64,000 nt of DNA from Sandaracinobacteroides sp041675905 (lineage in GTDB: Bacteria > Pseudomonadota > Alphaproteobacteria > Sphingomonadales > Sphingomonadaceae): the NCBI GenBank assembly GCA_041675905.1, contig JBAYSX010000004.1:1-64000 (forward strand), in the 5' to 3' direction. Positions within the stretch are counted from its first letter, which is position 1, and each line of letters begins with the position of its first letter. Below, piece by piece: positions 45,037 to 53,920 of the stretch. Below the pieces are notes generated by a model. The model worked only from the letters and a program-made list of their open reading frames with translations, did no database searches and was not told the origin of the DNA. A program made the translations under genes and the position numbers.

Positions 45037-46083
45037 GTGTCAGCAGCCTATGCGAAGAACTGGCAGGAACTTAAGAAGCCGGAGGCGCTGGATGTAAAAT
45101 CCGGTGGCGCCGGCGCGCGAAAAATTTTTGTCGCGGAGCCACTGGAGCGCGGATTCGGGTTGACGCTGGGAAATGCATTGCGGCGCGTTTTACTGTCGAG
45201 CCTGCAAGGAGCGGCCGTAACAGCGATCAAGATTGATGGGGCAGTTCACGAATTTTCGTCTTTGCCGGGCGTCCGTGAAGACGTCACCGACATCACATTG
45301 AACGTAAAGCAAATTGTGGTACGGATGCAGGGTGACCAGCCCAAGCGGTTGACCGTCTCGGCGACGGGGCCTGGCGAGGTGACTGCCGGTCAGATTGTTA
45401 CGTCGGGAGATATCGCTATTGCAAATCCTGATCTGGTGATTTGTACGCTGGATGATGGTGCAACCTTTAATGCGGAACTGACCGTGCAAGCCGGCAAGGG
45501 TTATGTTCCGGCCGCGCTAAATCGTCCGGCGGATGCGCCGATCGGGCTGATCCCGGTGGATGCCATTTACTCTCCGGTGCGTCAGGTGGCGTACAAGGTA
45601 GAGCCTACCCGTGTTGGTCAGGATCTGGATTACGACAGGCTGGCGCTGTCAGTCGAGACGGACGGTTCGGTGACACCCGAGGATGCAGTCGCCTATGCGG
45701 CTAGAATCCTGCAGGATCAGTTGCAACTTTTCATCAATTTTGAAGAGCCGGTAGCCCGGCCGGTTCAGGCAACCATGGCGGTTGCCGCGGACGAAGAATC
45801 CGTCGATGTCACGATGAACCGTAATCTGCTCAAAAAGGTGGATGAACTCGAACTGTCGGTTCGGTCGGCCAACTGCCTGAAGAACGATAATATTATTTAT
45901 ATTGGCGATCTGGTGCAGAAAACCGAACCGGAAATGCTGCGGACGCCAAACTTTGGCCGTAAGAGCCTGAATGAGATCAAGGAAGTGTTGGCCTCGATGG
46001 GTTTACGGCTTGGCATGGACATTCCCGGTTGGCCGCCGGAGAATATCGAGGATCTCGCGAAGAAGCTGGAGCAGGAATTCTAG
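45037..46083 (+). CDS. rpoA: RNA polymerase alpha subunit
   Basis: 348 aa from a GTG at 45037, with GAAGGTG upstream. The frame is open further 5' but the extra residues are not family-like. NTD: EPLERGFGLTLGNALRRVLLSS (dimer interface). CTD from about residue 265: LLKKVDELELSVRSANCLKNDNI and TPNFGRKSLNEIKEVL, which contacts UP elements and activators. The NTD-CTD linker is short. Same-strand neighbours rpsK and rplQ. Confidence 0.97.
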   Translation: MSAAYAKNWQELKKPEALDVKSGGAGARKIFVAEPLERGFGLTLGNALRRVLLSSLQGAAVTAIKIDGAVHEFSSLPGVREDVTDITLNVKQIVVRMQGDQPKRLTVSATGPGEVTAGQIVTSGDIAIANPDLVICTLDDGATFNAELTVQAGKGYVPAALNRPADAPIGLIPVDAIYSPVRQVAYKVEPTRVGQDLDYDRLALSVETDGSVTPEDAVAYAARILQDQLQLFINFEEPVARPVQATMAVAADEESVDVTMNRNLLKKVDELELSVRSANCLKNDNIIYIGDLVQKTEPEMLRTPNFGRKSLNEIKEVLASMGLRLGMDIPGWPPENIEDLAKKLEQEF

Positions 46084-46104
46084 CTTTTCAATAATGCAGC
46101 ACAA

Positions 46105-46124
46105 GGCCGGGCTGGCGCCCGGCC
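46105..46124 (+). other. hairpin between rpoA and rplQ
   Basis: GGCCGGGC-TGGC-GCCCGGCC, a perfect 8-bp GC stem without a T-run, in the 86-bp gap. More likely a processing or stability element than a terminator, since rplQ follows in the same operon. Confidence 0.5.
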
Positions 46125-46169
46125 AGGACCGGGGTACCTCGCACGGCCCCCGTACGAACGGAGAAGATA

Positions 46170-46577
46170 ATGCGTCATAGAGTAGCTCACCGCAAACTGG
46201 GTCGTACGACCAGCCATCGTATGGCCATGCTGCGGAATATGTCCGCGGCGCTGCTGAAGCACGAACAGATCATCACGACGCTGCCCAAGGCGAAGGAATT
46301 GCGTCCATATGTTGAAAAGCTGGTGACGCTCGCCAAGAAGGGCGGTCTGTCGAACCGTCGTCTGGCGCACGCGCGTCTGCAAGACGATGCGCAACTGGTG
46401 AAGCTGTTTGATGTGCTCGCGCCGCGTTATGCGTCACGTTCGGGTGGCTACATTCGCATCGTGAAGGCGGGTTTCCGTGCGTCTGACCAGGCAGCGATGG
46501 CCGTAATTGAGTTTGTCGATCGGGATGTTTCCGCCAAGGGACAGGATAGCGGTCCGGCTCCGGAAGACGCCGCCTGA
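46170..46577 (+). CDS. rplQ: 50S ribosomal protein L17
   Basis: 135 aa. MRHRVAHRKLGRTTSHRMAMLRNM, SALLKHEQIITTLPKAKELRP and SGGYIRIVKAGFRASDQA. Last gene of the ribosomal cluster. Confidence 0.98.
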   Translation: MRHRVAHRKLGRTTSHRMAMLRNMSAALLKHEQIITTLPKAKELRPYVEKLVTLAKKGGLSNRRLAHARLQDDAQLVKLFDVLAPRYASRSGGYIRIVKAGFRASDQAAMAVIEFVDRDVSAKGQDSGPAPEDAA

Positions 46578-46658
46578 TCGCAGTAGTTGCTTTCCGGCAT
46601 TTACTTTTGCCGGGAGCATGTTAAAGCGGCCCGCAGGGGAGGACAGGGAGTAAATGCC

Positions 46659-47132
46659 GTGTCCGATCGTCGTTCGTTACGCAGCCGCCGACATTACCGC
46701 GCCTGGCGCTCCATCGCGACCCGCTGGATGGATAATGATATTTATGGTCATGCCAGCGCGGTCGTCTATTACAGCTGGTTCGATACGGCGGTAAATGCCT
46801 GGCTGGTCGAGCAAAAGCTTCTCGATATCGAGCAGGGGATGCTGATCGGTCTCGTTGTGGAAACTGGCTGCACCTACGCCCGACCCGTTGCGTTCCCGTC
46901 GGAGGTCCAGGCGGGAATTTCTGTATCCCATATTGGTAACAGTTCGGTGCGCTACGATATCGGACTGTTTTTGGATGGGAATCCGCAACCGGCGGCGCAA
47001 GGCTTTTTCACCCATTGCTATGTTGATCGCTCGGATCGGCGTCCGCGTTCCCTGGATGATCGCTGGCGACAAACACTCGCAACGATCGCCCGCGCCCCGG
47101 TCTCGCTGGAACTGCCGCAGGCAGGCACCTGA
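46659..47132 (+). CDS. acyl-CoA thioesterase, hot-dog fold (4HBT family)
   Basis: 157 aa from a GTG with GGGAG eight bases upstream. The hot-dog core reads ATRWMDNDIYGHASAVVYYSWFDTAVNAWL, matching the D-x-x-GH-x(3)-VY pattern in which the first Asp is catalytic. The usual Asn-Asn after GH is replaced by Ala-Ser. Then ETGCTYARPVAFPSEVQAGISVSHIGNSSVRYDI. Acts on an acyl-CoA, cytoplasmic; the substrate is unknown. Confidence 0.85.
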   Translation: MSDRRSLRSRRHYRAWRSIATRWMDNDIYGHASAVVYYSWFDTAVNAWLVEQKLLDIEQGMLIGLVVETGCTYARPVAFPSEVQAGISVSHIGNSSVRYDIGLFLDGNPQPAAQGFFTHCYVDRSDRRPRSLDDRWRQTLATIARAPVSLELPQAGT

Positions 47133-47177
47133 CCGGCATCCTCTGGACGCGAACGGCGAATTGCCCCAGGAAGCAGC

Positions 47178-48740
47178 ATGTCCGTAATTGATCGCAACAA
47201 TAATATTCTGATTCTGGATTTTGGCAGCCAGGTGACGCAGCTGATTGCGCGTCGCGTGCGAGAGGCTGGCGTCTATTGCGAGGTGGTGCCGTTTCATGGA
47301 GCGGAAGCCGCACTGGCCAGGATCATGCCCAAAGGTGTCATTCTTTCCGGAGGGCCCGCGAGCGTCACGGCAGAATCGAGCCCGGCGCTGGCGGACGCGG
47401 TGCTCGATGCCGGGGTGCCGGTGCTGGGCATTTGCTATGGGCAGCAGGCAATGGTCCGCGCGCTCGGCGGAAGCGTGGCATCAGGTGGCAAGCGGGAATT
47501 TGGGCGCGCGGAAATTGAAATCGTCGCTCCTTGCCGGTTATTCGAAGGCCTTTGGACCAAAGGCGAACGTCATGTCGTCTGGATGAGCCACGGCGACCGC
47601 GTGGAAGCGCTGCCATCAGGCTTTTCAGTTGTAGCGCGCACGGAGGGAGCGCCGCACGCCTTCATCGCCGACGAGAATCGGCGATTTTATGGCGTGCAGT
47701 TCCATCCGGAAGTTCTGCATACCCCTGACGGGCGGCAGTTAATCGAGAACTTTGTCCTGAAGCTGTGTAACGCAGAACCCACCTGGTCGATGGCGAATTT
47801 CCGGCAGATGAAGGTTGCCGAAATCCGCGAGCAGGTGGGGGAGGGCAAGGTCATTTGCGGCCTGTCGGGCGGGGTAGATTCCGCCGTGGCTGCCGTACTG
47901 ATTCATGAGGCGATCGGCGATCATCTGACATGCGTATTCGTCGATCATGGACTCATGCGGCTGGGCGAAGCCGCTCAGGTTACCAGCCTGTTTCGTGACC
48001 ATTTCCATATTCCGCTGATTGCTGTCGATGCAGCAGACCGGTTTCTGGCCGGGCTGGCAGGTGTCACCGATCCGGAAGCCAAGCGCAAGTTTATCGGCAA
48101 GACTTTTATCGATGTGTTCGAGGAACAGGCGCGGCGCATTGGTGGCGCAGATTTTCTTGGTCAGGGCACGCTTTATCCGGATGTGATCGAAAGCGTTTCC
48201 TTCACCGGGGGACCGTCGGTAACGATAAAAAGCCATCATAACGTCGGCGGTTTGCCGGAGCGGATGAACATGCAGTTGGTGGAGCCGCTGCGGGAACTGT
48301 TCAAGGATGAAGTGCGGGTGCTTGGGCGAGAGCTCGGTCTGCCAGAAATTTTTGTTGGCCGTCATCCATTCCCGGGACCAGGCCTTGCGATTCGTATCCC
48401 CGGCGCGGTCGACCGGGATAGCTGCGATATCCTGCGCCAGGCAGATGCAATCTATCTGGAAGAAATCCGCGCCGCCGATCTGTATGATCGCATCTGGCAG
48501 GCCTTCGCCGTATTATTGCCGGTGCGCACTGTAGGGGTGATGGGCGATGGACGGACCTACGACCGCGTGTGCGCCTTGCGCGCCGTAACGTCGGTCGATG
48601 GCATGACTGCGGACATTTTCCCCTTCGAGGCCAGCTTTCTGTCCCGTGTCGCAACACGAATTGTTAATGAAGTAAAGGGCATCAACCGGGTGGTATATGA
48701 TTATACCTCAAAGCCGCCCGGCACCATCGAGTGGGAATAA
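47178..48740 (+). CDS. guaA: GMP synthase (glutamine-hydrolysing)
   Basis: 520 aa, XMP + Gln + ATP to GMP. Class I amidotransferase triad C86 (GICYGQQ), H176 and E178 (FHPEV). ATP pyrophosphatase P-loop SGGVDS at 230-235. C-terminal dimerisation domain ends in the conserved KPPGTIEWE. Same strand as the thioesterase gene, 45 bp after it. Confidence 0.99.
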   Translation: MSVIDRNNNILILDFGSQVTQLIARRVREAGVYCEVVPFHGAEAALARIMPKGVILSGGPASVTAESSPALADAVLDAGVPVLGICYGQQAMVRALGGSVASGGKREFGRAEIEIVAPCRLFEGLWTKGERHVVWMSHGDRVEALPSGFSVVARTEGAPHAFIADENRRFYGVQFHPEVLHTPDGRQLIENFVLKLCNAEPTWSMANFRQMKVAEIREQVGEGKVICGLSGGVDSAVAAVLIHEAIGDHLTCVFVDHGLMRLGEAAQVTSLFRDHFHIPLIAVDAADRFLAGLAGVTDPEAKRKFIGKTFIDVFEEQARRIGGADFLGQGTLYPDVIESVSFTGGPSVTIKSHHNVGGLPERMNMQLVEPLRELFKDEVRVLGRELGLPEIFVGRHPFPGPGLAIRIPGAVDRDSCDILRQADAIYLEEIRAADLYDRIWQAFAVLLPVRTVGVMGDGRTYDRVCALRAVTSVDGMTADIFPFEASFLSRVATRIVNEVKGINRVVYDYTSKPPGTIEWE

Positions 48741-48754
48741 AGCTGCTCGAAAGA

Positions 48755-48828
48755 TGGAGGCCCGAGCCGGAATCGAACCGGCGTGCAAGGATTTGCAGTC
48801 CTCTGCGTAACCACTCCGCCATCGGGCC
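48755..48828 (-). tRNA. tRNA-Cys (anticodon GCA)
   Basis: 74 nt on the minus strand with encoded CCA. The acceptor GGCCCGA pairs with TCGGGCC. Anticodon stem AGGACTGCAAATCCT has GCA at 48794-48796. T arm GCCGGTTCGATTCCGGC. Discriminator U73, the identity element for tRNA-Cys. Points toward guaA's 3' end. Confidence 0.97.
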
Positions 48829-48906
48829 GCCGATGTGTGGACGGGTGCTCTAGCAGCCCTGCGCTGCAGGTGCAATTCCGATAAGGTGTTTCGTGTCAGA
48901 AATCTT

Positions 48907-49284
48907 TTACTGACAGGCGCGTACCCCGCCAACGGGCATGACCAGCGTGTCCTTGCCAGGCTGTTCAATGCGGATAGCACCCTGGCGGATAATTTCGCCG
49001 TTGGGTATCGTGGAACCGGGGGCAAAATCGAGGTCCACGCGGATGCTGATGTCTGACGCGCGATAATAGCCGGGCTGGCTATGGGGCAAATCCCGCTGTT
49101 TGCTGTCCTTGCGAATCCGTAAGCTGGAGGTGGCTTCGTCGATCATGGCGACGCGCAACGGCGGGGTGGTGCGCGTCCACAAGAAGGCAACGCACCGACC
49201 AGATTCCAACTTTTGCTGTGGTAATTCTTCCAGCGGCAGTCCCGGCAGAACGATGGAGGCGGCGGCGGCGATGAGCAGGTTCAT
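48907..49284 (-). CDS. small exported protein ending the T2SS operon (125 aa), unknown
   Basis: Its ATG overlaps the stop of the GspL-like gene (ATGA), so it belongs to the secretion operon. The N-terminus MNLLIAAAASIVLPGLPLEE may be a short signal peptide. The rest is soluble with two cysteines (GRCVAFLW, VRACQ) positioned near each end of the mature chain. It is in the place where some T2SS operons carry gspN, but it is half the GspN length and I see no GspN motif. Confidence 0.7.
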   Translation of the reverse strand: MNLLIAAAASIVLPGLPLEELPQQKLESGRCVAFLWTRTTPPLRVAMIDEATSSLRIRKDSKQRDLPHSQPGYYRASDISIRVDLDFAPGSTIPNGEIIRQGAIRIEQPGKDTLVMPVGGVRACQ

Positions 49285-50582
49285 CGGGAAATCTCCAGCC
49301 GGCTGTTCAGGGTCTCATCCTGATTGCGGCCAATGTACAGTTCAACAAGACGACCGTTGGCGGCTTCGATATCGGCCACAAGCGGCAACAGGATGGCGGA
49401 TCGCGCTGCGGGGATGTCCAGCGTTACGCGTGTGTCCGTGGCGGTGAGCGTGGCGGTATCGGCAAGCCCCGCCTTCACCAGTACGGCCGTGGCGATGCTG
49501 GCGGGCGTCGCGTTTTCCGCTACGACGGCAGTACGACGATGAGCAATCAGAATGGCGGCATCCGCCTGTGCCGCCGCCACGCGGTCGACGGGCGGACGGC
49601 GTTGGCCCAATGTCACTGTCGCGCCATCGGCGCTGGCGGCAAACGGCCCGTCCAGGAGTTTTGCGCTGGCGGCGTTGATTGCGTTGGCGTTGCCCGCGAG
49701 CGTCAACAACAACTCGCCATCGTCAAGGGCTACGCTGTCCAGCCTCGCACCGGTTGTGGTGGCGAGGCTATGTCCGGCAAATCCGATGCGCGGTGTGATC
49801 GCACTGCCTTCGGCGGCGATGCGAGCGGAGGAGAGGGCAGCAACCGCCGTAGCCGCATCATCAGGACGTTGGCCAAGCGCGCGTTCCGCCAGTTCGATGA
49901 TGGCGGCATCTTCGGCGGCGGCAATGGCGGCGGCGCGACCCTGCGTGATCAACAAGGGCGCAAGCGCCAGCAATAATGCAAGCAGTAAGAGGATTGGCAC
50001 CAGTACGCGCACCCAGCCCAGCCGCCACCAGCGCACCTTCGGGGCGAATGGACCCTGGCGCAAATCCAGCGGCGGTTGCGCCGGGTGACGGGGTTCGAAT
50101 TGCGACGGCGCAGCATCGTTTCCGATTGCAGCCGCAAGGGCCGGTTCCATGGCGGCAGCAAAATCTGCGCCGCGCACCAGCGTCAGCCCGCCCAGGGTGG
50201 CGGTGGAAGTTTTTTCATGATGCGCTTCGGGGAGCAGCATCGCCGCCGGTACGATATGCGCCGGCTCGACACCCGCCGCCTGAAAATGCGCCAGATGTGC
50301 CTGTATCTGCTCCGGATCGATGATCGCCAGCCAGCAACCCCCACCTTCCGCGTCCCCGTGGCCGCTATCCGCCAGCGCCAGATGCAGTTCGTCCAGTGGC
50401 CGGGCGGCAAGGTCGGTCGCGCGCATGTGCGCTTCCGCCCGACGGCGGGCCGGTGTCGTTTCCAGCAGGTCGATACGGTGCAGCGCCACATCATCGCCGG
50501 GAATCACGCCGATGATCGGGCTGTCCGGCGCGCCGCTGGCGAGCGTTTCCACGCCATCTTCTGTGGCGAGCAACAGGGTCAT
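49281..50582 (-). CDS. gspL: T2SS inner-membrane protein GspL with a GspM-like C-terminus
   Basis: 433 aa. Residues 1-180 resemble the actin-like cytoplasmic GspL domain that binds GspE. One membrane helix lies at about 191-213. A first ferredoxin-like periplasmic unit (about 278-327, LDSVALDDGELLLTLAGNA) fits GspL. After a short linker, residues 340-433 look like the periplasmic domain of GspM (LDIPAARSAILLPLVADIEA, then ETLNSRLEIS). No separate gspM exists, and the normal GspM membrane helix is missing. ATGA overlaps at both ends. Confidence 0.82.
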   Translation of the reverse strand: MTLLLATEDGVETLASGAPDSPIIGVIPGDDVALHRIDLLETTPARRRAEAHMRATDLAARPLDELHLALADSGHGDAEGGGCWLAIIDPEQIQAHLAHFQAAGVEPAHIVPAAMLLPEAHHEKTSTATLGGLTLVRGADFAAAMEPALAAAIGNDAAPSQFEPRHPAQPPLDLRQGPFAPKVRWWRLGWVRVLVPILLLLALLLALAPLLITQGRAAAIAAAEDAAIIELAERALGQRPDDAATAVAALSSARIAAEGSAITPRIGFAGHSLATTTGARLDSVALDDGELLLTLAGNANAINAASAKLLDGPFAASADGATVTLGQRRPPVDRVAAAQADAAILIAHRRTAVVAENATPASIATAVLVKAGLADTATLTATDTRVTLDIPAARSAILLPLVADIEAANGRLVELYIGRNQDETLNSRLEISR

Positions 50583-51472
50583 GCGGAATCTCCGGGTGGG
50601 AGCCAGTAACTGGCGGCGACGCGTGCCGGGTTGGCAATCGTGTCAAGCAAATAACGCCGGCGCACGGTAGCGTCGCCATGGCTCGCGTCGATGGTGAGAG
50701 TAAGCCAGCGGCTGCTGATGCCGACGACCTCCGCGCCGGAGGTGTCGGGCGTTCCGGACGATGATCCAGCCTCGAAAAACTGGCCGCCGCTGGTCCAGCC
50801 TTCCCGCGGGCGGTTGGCAAGCGCGCGGCGGGCTTCGTCCGGCTCCATACCGACGGCAACCAGCAGGGGCGCCTGTTCCGGGCGTATGAAATTGATGTTG
50901 ATTGCGGTCGCCTCGCGGTTGGGCAACGCGCACAGTAACGGCCCGGCAGCGGCCCAATATTCGACTTTAATGCCGGGGACGGTCAGCCATTCGCTGGCAT
51001 CTGCCCACAGCAGCCGTTTTTCTGCCAGTAATTTGGCCGTCGCGTTGGCGATCTCCCGCGTTTCCATTGGCGGCACGCCCGCTGCCCCCAGTAATTTGGC
51101 AAATTGGGCGGGAGATGTTTGTGGGCGGGTTCCGCGTGCCCCGGGGGCCAGACTGTTGAGGTTGAAGCAACTACTGGCGTCGGCAAAACGCAATATGGCC
51201 CTACCGTCATTGATCCGGATTGTTATCGGAGCCGTCAGCAGTTCCGGCTGTTGGCGCGATAGTGCCTTTAACCGGTGTATGGTGTGCGCGCCCGCCTCAA
51301 GGCCACTTTGCGCTACCAGCATCGCCTGGGCTTGCGCCTCCGCGTCGCTGACGCGATCCGTCGCGGCGCGCAGGCGTTGCAGGCCAAGGGTGGCAAAACC
51401 GGCCAGCAATGCCAGCATCGCCAGCACGGCAAACAGCGCCGCACCGCGTTCCGTGGATCGTATCGGCCTCAT
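50579..51472 (-). CDS. gspK: T2SS minor pseudopilin GspK
   Basis: 297 aa. A prepilin-like N-terminus ERGAALFAVLAMLALLAGFATLG with processing after the glycine; it lacks the Glu5 of other pseudopilins, as is usual for GspK, the tip subunit. The large periplasmic domain has CFNLNSLAP, the family's conserved stretch, and AYWLPPGDSA-like end (ASYWLPPGDSA). Start at ATG 51472 overlapping gspJ. Confidence 0.93.
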   Translation of the reverse strand: MRPIRSTERGAALFAVLAMLALLAGFATLGLQRLRAATDRVSDAEAQAQAMLVAQSGLEAGAHTIHRLKALSRQQPELLTAPITIRINDGRAILRFADASSCFNLNSLAPGARGTRPQTSPAQFAKLLGAAGVPPMETREIANATAKLLAEKRLLWADASEWLTVPGIKVEYWAAAGPLLCALPNREATAININFIRPEQAPLLVAVGMEPDEARRALANRPREGWTSGGQFFEAGSSSGTPDTSGAEVVGISSRWLTLTIDASHGDATVRRRYLLDTIANPARVAASYWLPPGDSA

Positions 51473-52023
51473 GCAGCCACCATGAACTTCATGACGACGG
51501 GAATGCCGTCGCCCCGAATCAGCGTCAGTTCGATGGCGCGTGGCAATTCTTCGGGCCGCCGGGGTCGCCATTCGGTCTGCCAGCCATTCCGCCCGACAAC
51601 CCGCAGCTGCACGGCACGGACGTTATGCACGAGCGCCGTCGCTTCACCTGGTGGTGCGCCGTCGATAGCAGGGAAGCTTTGCCGCAACCAATCCTGCCCG
51701 TTATAACCCCAGGCGATTTTCCGGATGCCGGGCACCTGACCGGGCGGGTCGCGGCGCACCAGTACAAAACCATCAGGCAGAAGCGTGAAGGCTGGCAATT
51801 GCCCGCCGTCCGCGCCCAGTGTGGGCCGTGCGGCAGCCTGGCCCAGATCCGCCGCGAGCAGTCGGCGCATGCGTTCCAGCGTCTCGATTTCGGCCAGCGC
51901 GGTTTCGGTGAACAGGAAGCTGCGCGTCGCGTTGCCGCCCAGTAAAGTGATCGCCATGGTGAGGAAGCTGAACAGCATCAGCGCTACCAGCATCTCGACC
52001 AGCGTAAAACCGTTGCGCTTCAT
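51469..52023 (-). CDS. gspJ: T2SS minor pseudopilin GspJ
   Basis: 184 aa. Type IV prepilin signal KRNGFTLVEMLVALMLFSFLTM, Glu5 present. LERMRRLLAADLGQAAARP and the aromatic C-terminal WQTEWRPRRPEELPRAIEL agree with GspJ. Overlaps gspI and gspK by ATGA. Confidence 0.92.
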   Translation of the reverse strand: MKRNGFTLVEMLVALMLFSFLTMAITLLGGNATRSFLFTETALAEIETLERMRRLLAADLGQAAARPTLGADGGQLPAFTLLPDGFVLVRRDPPGQVPGIRKIAWGYNGQDWLRQSFPAIDGAPPGEATALVHNVRAVQLRVVGRNGWQTEWRPRRPEELPRAIELTLIRGDGIPVVMKFMVAA

Positions 52024-52394
52024 GGCGTGCGACGTTTCAATATCTGGCGGGTGGCCAGCGGCGGTTGATCGGCGGCGGCGGCAACGCTGATGGTGACTGT
52101 TGCAAGACCGGGCACGTTTTGCGGATCGGGCGACGGGCCGGGCACCGCCCGCCAATGCCATTGCCGACCGGCATTCTGACTGACGCCTTGCAATTCGCTT
52201 TCGGGCACGTCGGATGCTGCGAGCAGATCGACGGCGCGATTATCCGCCTCCAGCCGGGCGATGGCAGCAAGCCCCAGCCGGCTGGCGGCGTTGATTTGCA
52301 GGGTCTGGAAGCGCAACAGTGTCAGCCCGACAAGGCCGAGCAGCAGCAACGCCACCAGCACTTCCACAAGGGTGAAGCCGCGCGCGGCGTACAT
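52020..52394 (-). CDS. gspI: T2SS minor pseudopilin GspI
   Basis: 124 aa. RGFTLVEVLVALLLLGLVGL prepilin signal, Glu5 present. Length and the absence of Ca-binding residues fit GspI. Three bases after gspG, where gspH would normally be found. Confidence 0.9.
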   Translation of the reverse strand: MYAARGFTLVEVLVALLLLGLVGLTLLRFQTLQINAASRLGLAAIARLEADNRAVDLLAASDVPESELQGVSQNAGRQWHWRAVPGPSPDPQNVPGLATVTISVAAAADQPPLATRQILKRRTP

Positions 52395-52397
52395 GGA

Positions 52398-52811
52398 TCA
52401 GTCGCCGCTCCGGATGTCGGCGTCAGGGCCTTCACCGCCCGGTTCACCATCCGCGCCCAGCGACGAAATCTGGAACGCCTGTCCATCCGGGCCGGGCAGC
52501 ACATAGCGATAGGGCCGGCCCCAGGGATCATCCGGCAGTTTCTTGATCGTCGCACCGGTGGCGGTCGGCGTGGCAAGCACGGCGAGGCCCTGTTCGGTGG
52601 TCGGGTAGCGACCGGTGTCGAGCCGGTAGAATTCCAGTGCCTGTTCCAGCAGCGCAATATCGGCCTTCGCCTTTTGCACCTGGGCGCGGCCCTGCATGGG
52701 CAACACATTGATAACCACAACGGTGGTCAGCAGGCCGATGATCGCCAGCACGACCAGCAACTCAACGAGCGTGAAGCCCGCTTCGCGGCGGGCGGGTTTC
52801 CGATGTTTCAT
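52398..52811 (-). CDS. gspG: T2SS major pseudopilin GspG
   Basis: 137 aa. Basic leader then EAGFTLVELLVVLAIIGLLTT with Glu5. LEFYRLDTGRYPTTEQGLAVL, LPDDPWGRPYRYVLPG and SLGADGEPGGEGPDADI are the classic GspG calcium-site signatures. ATG 52811 overlaps the gspF stop. Confidence 0.97.
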   Translation of the reverse strand: MKHRKPARREAGFTLVELLVVLAIIGLLTTVVVINVLPMQGRAQVQKAKADIALLEQALEFYRLDTGRYPTTEQGLAVLATPTATGATIKKLPDDPWGRPYRYVLPGPDGQAFQISSLGADGEPGGEGPDADIRSGD

Positions 52812-53920
52812 GACGTTCCTATCGCGCTTCCGGCCAAAGTGTTCAGTTGCAGGATGGGCAGCAGAACCGCAAGGATGATGAGGCCGACGAGCCCGCCGAG
52901 CACTACGATAATCGCCGGTTCGGCAAGCGCCAGCACGGTTCGGCTGCGGTCCGATAACTGCCGGTCGAGTGATGTGGCGGCGCTTTCCAGCAACGGCCCG
53001 AGGCGGCCCGACGCTTCCCCCGATTGGGCCAGCGACACCAGCAGCCCTGGCGCGTGTGGCAACAGCGGCAGGCTGGCGGAAAGGGAACTTCCGGCGCGCA
53101 CCTGGGCGGCAATTTTCAGCGACGCGTCGCGCCATGCCTGATTGCCCAATGTTGGCGCAGTGAGTTGCAGTGCTTCGGCCAGCGGTAGCCCCGCACCCAG
53201 CATCGTCGCCAGCAGTCGCGCCCACCGCACAGCTTCCAGCGCCGAGAGCCAGCCCCCGACGCCTGGCAGGCGCAGCAACATCGCATCCAGCCACGCCCGC
53301 CATTCCGGCCGGCGTAACGCCAGCCACAGGCCACAAAGCAAGACGATCAGCAATAGCGCCAGTATCCACCACCAGTCTCGCACCGCTTGCGATACGGCAA
53401 GCACCGCGCGGGTAAGGAACGGCAGCGGCGCGCCGCTTTGTACAAGCTGTTCGGCAATGGCCGGCACCACAAACACCAGCATCGCCACAATCACGCCAAG
53501 CGCCACCAGCAACAAGAGCACCGGATAGGCCAGCGCGGAGATCAGCCGCGAGCGCAACGCTGCCTGCGCCTCCAGCATGTCTGCCAGGCGATTGAGCAAC
53601 AGGGACAAGCGACCGGACGCCTCGCCCGCCGCAATCGTGGCGCGGATTTCCGCCGGAAAGGCGGAGGCGGGCAGGGCTGTCGCCAGCGGGCTGCCGGCCT
53701 GCAGGGCGCGATGGGTGCGCTGCAAAACCTGCGTCTCGGCGCGGCCACCAGGCTGGCGGGCGAGCGTGGCCACGGAATCCGAAACCGGCATCACCGCCGT
53801 CAGCGTCGCCAGTTGCCGGATCAGCGTTGCGCGACCTTGCAGCTTCAGCGTGGGCGCAGCCGTGGCGTTTGTCCGGCCAAATGTGATCGGTCGTTTCCAG
53901 AACGGCAGCGCCGCCGTCAT
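52808..53920 (-). CDS. gspF: T2SS inner-membrane platform protein GspF
   Basis: 370 aa, somewhat shorter than the usual 400 at the N-terminus. Two GspF/PilC domains: LIRQLATLTAV...LLNRLADMLEA and SLAQSGEASGRLGPLLESAATSLDRQ. Three membrane helices (for example LLLLVALGVIVAMLVFVVP). Assembles with the GspE ATPase. Overlaps at both ends. Confidence 0.95.
   Translation of the reverse strand: MTAALPFWKRPITFGRTNATAAPTLKLQGRATLIRQLATLTAVMPVSDSVATLARQPGGRAETQVLQRTHRALQAGSPLATALPASAFPAEIRATIAAGEASGRLSLLLNRLADMLEAQAALRSRLISALAYPVLLLLVALGVIVAMLVFVVPAIAEQLVQSGAPLPFLTRAVLAVSQAVRDWWWILALLLIVLLCGLWLALRRPEWRAWLDAMLLRLPGVGGWLSALEAVRWARLLATMLGAGLPLAEALQLTAPTLGNQAWRDASLKIAAQVRAGSSLSASLPLLPHAPGLLVSLAQSGEASGRLGPLLESAATSLDRQLSDRSRTVLALAEPAIIVVLGGLVGLIILAVLLPILQLNTLAGSAIGTS

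Noticed and set aside
46597..46616. Terminator after rplQ (CCGGCA...TGCCGG)
   Set aside because: Short 6-bp stem with no T-run; it can form but does not look like an intrinsic terminator.
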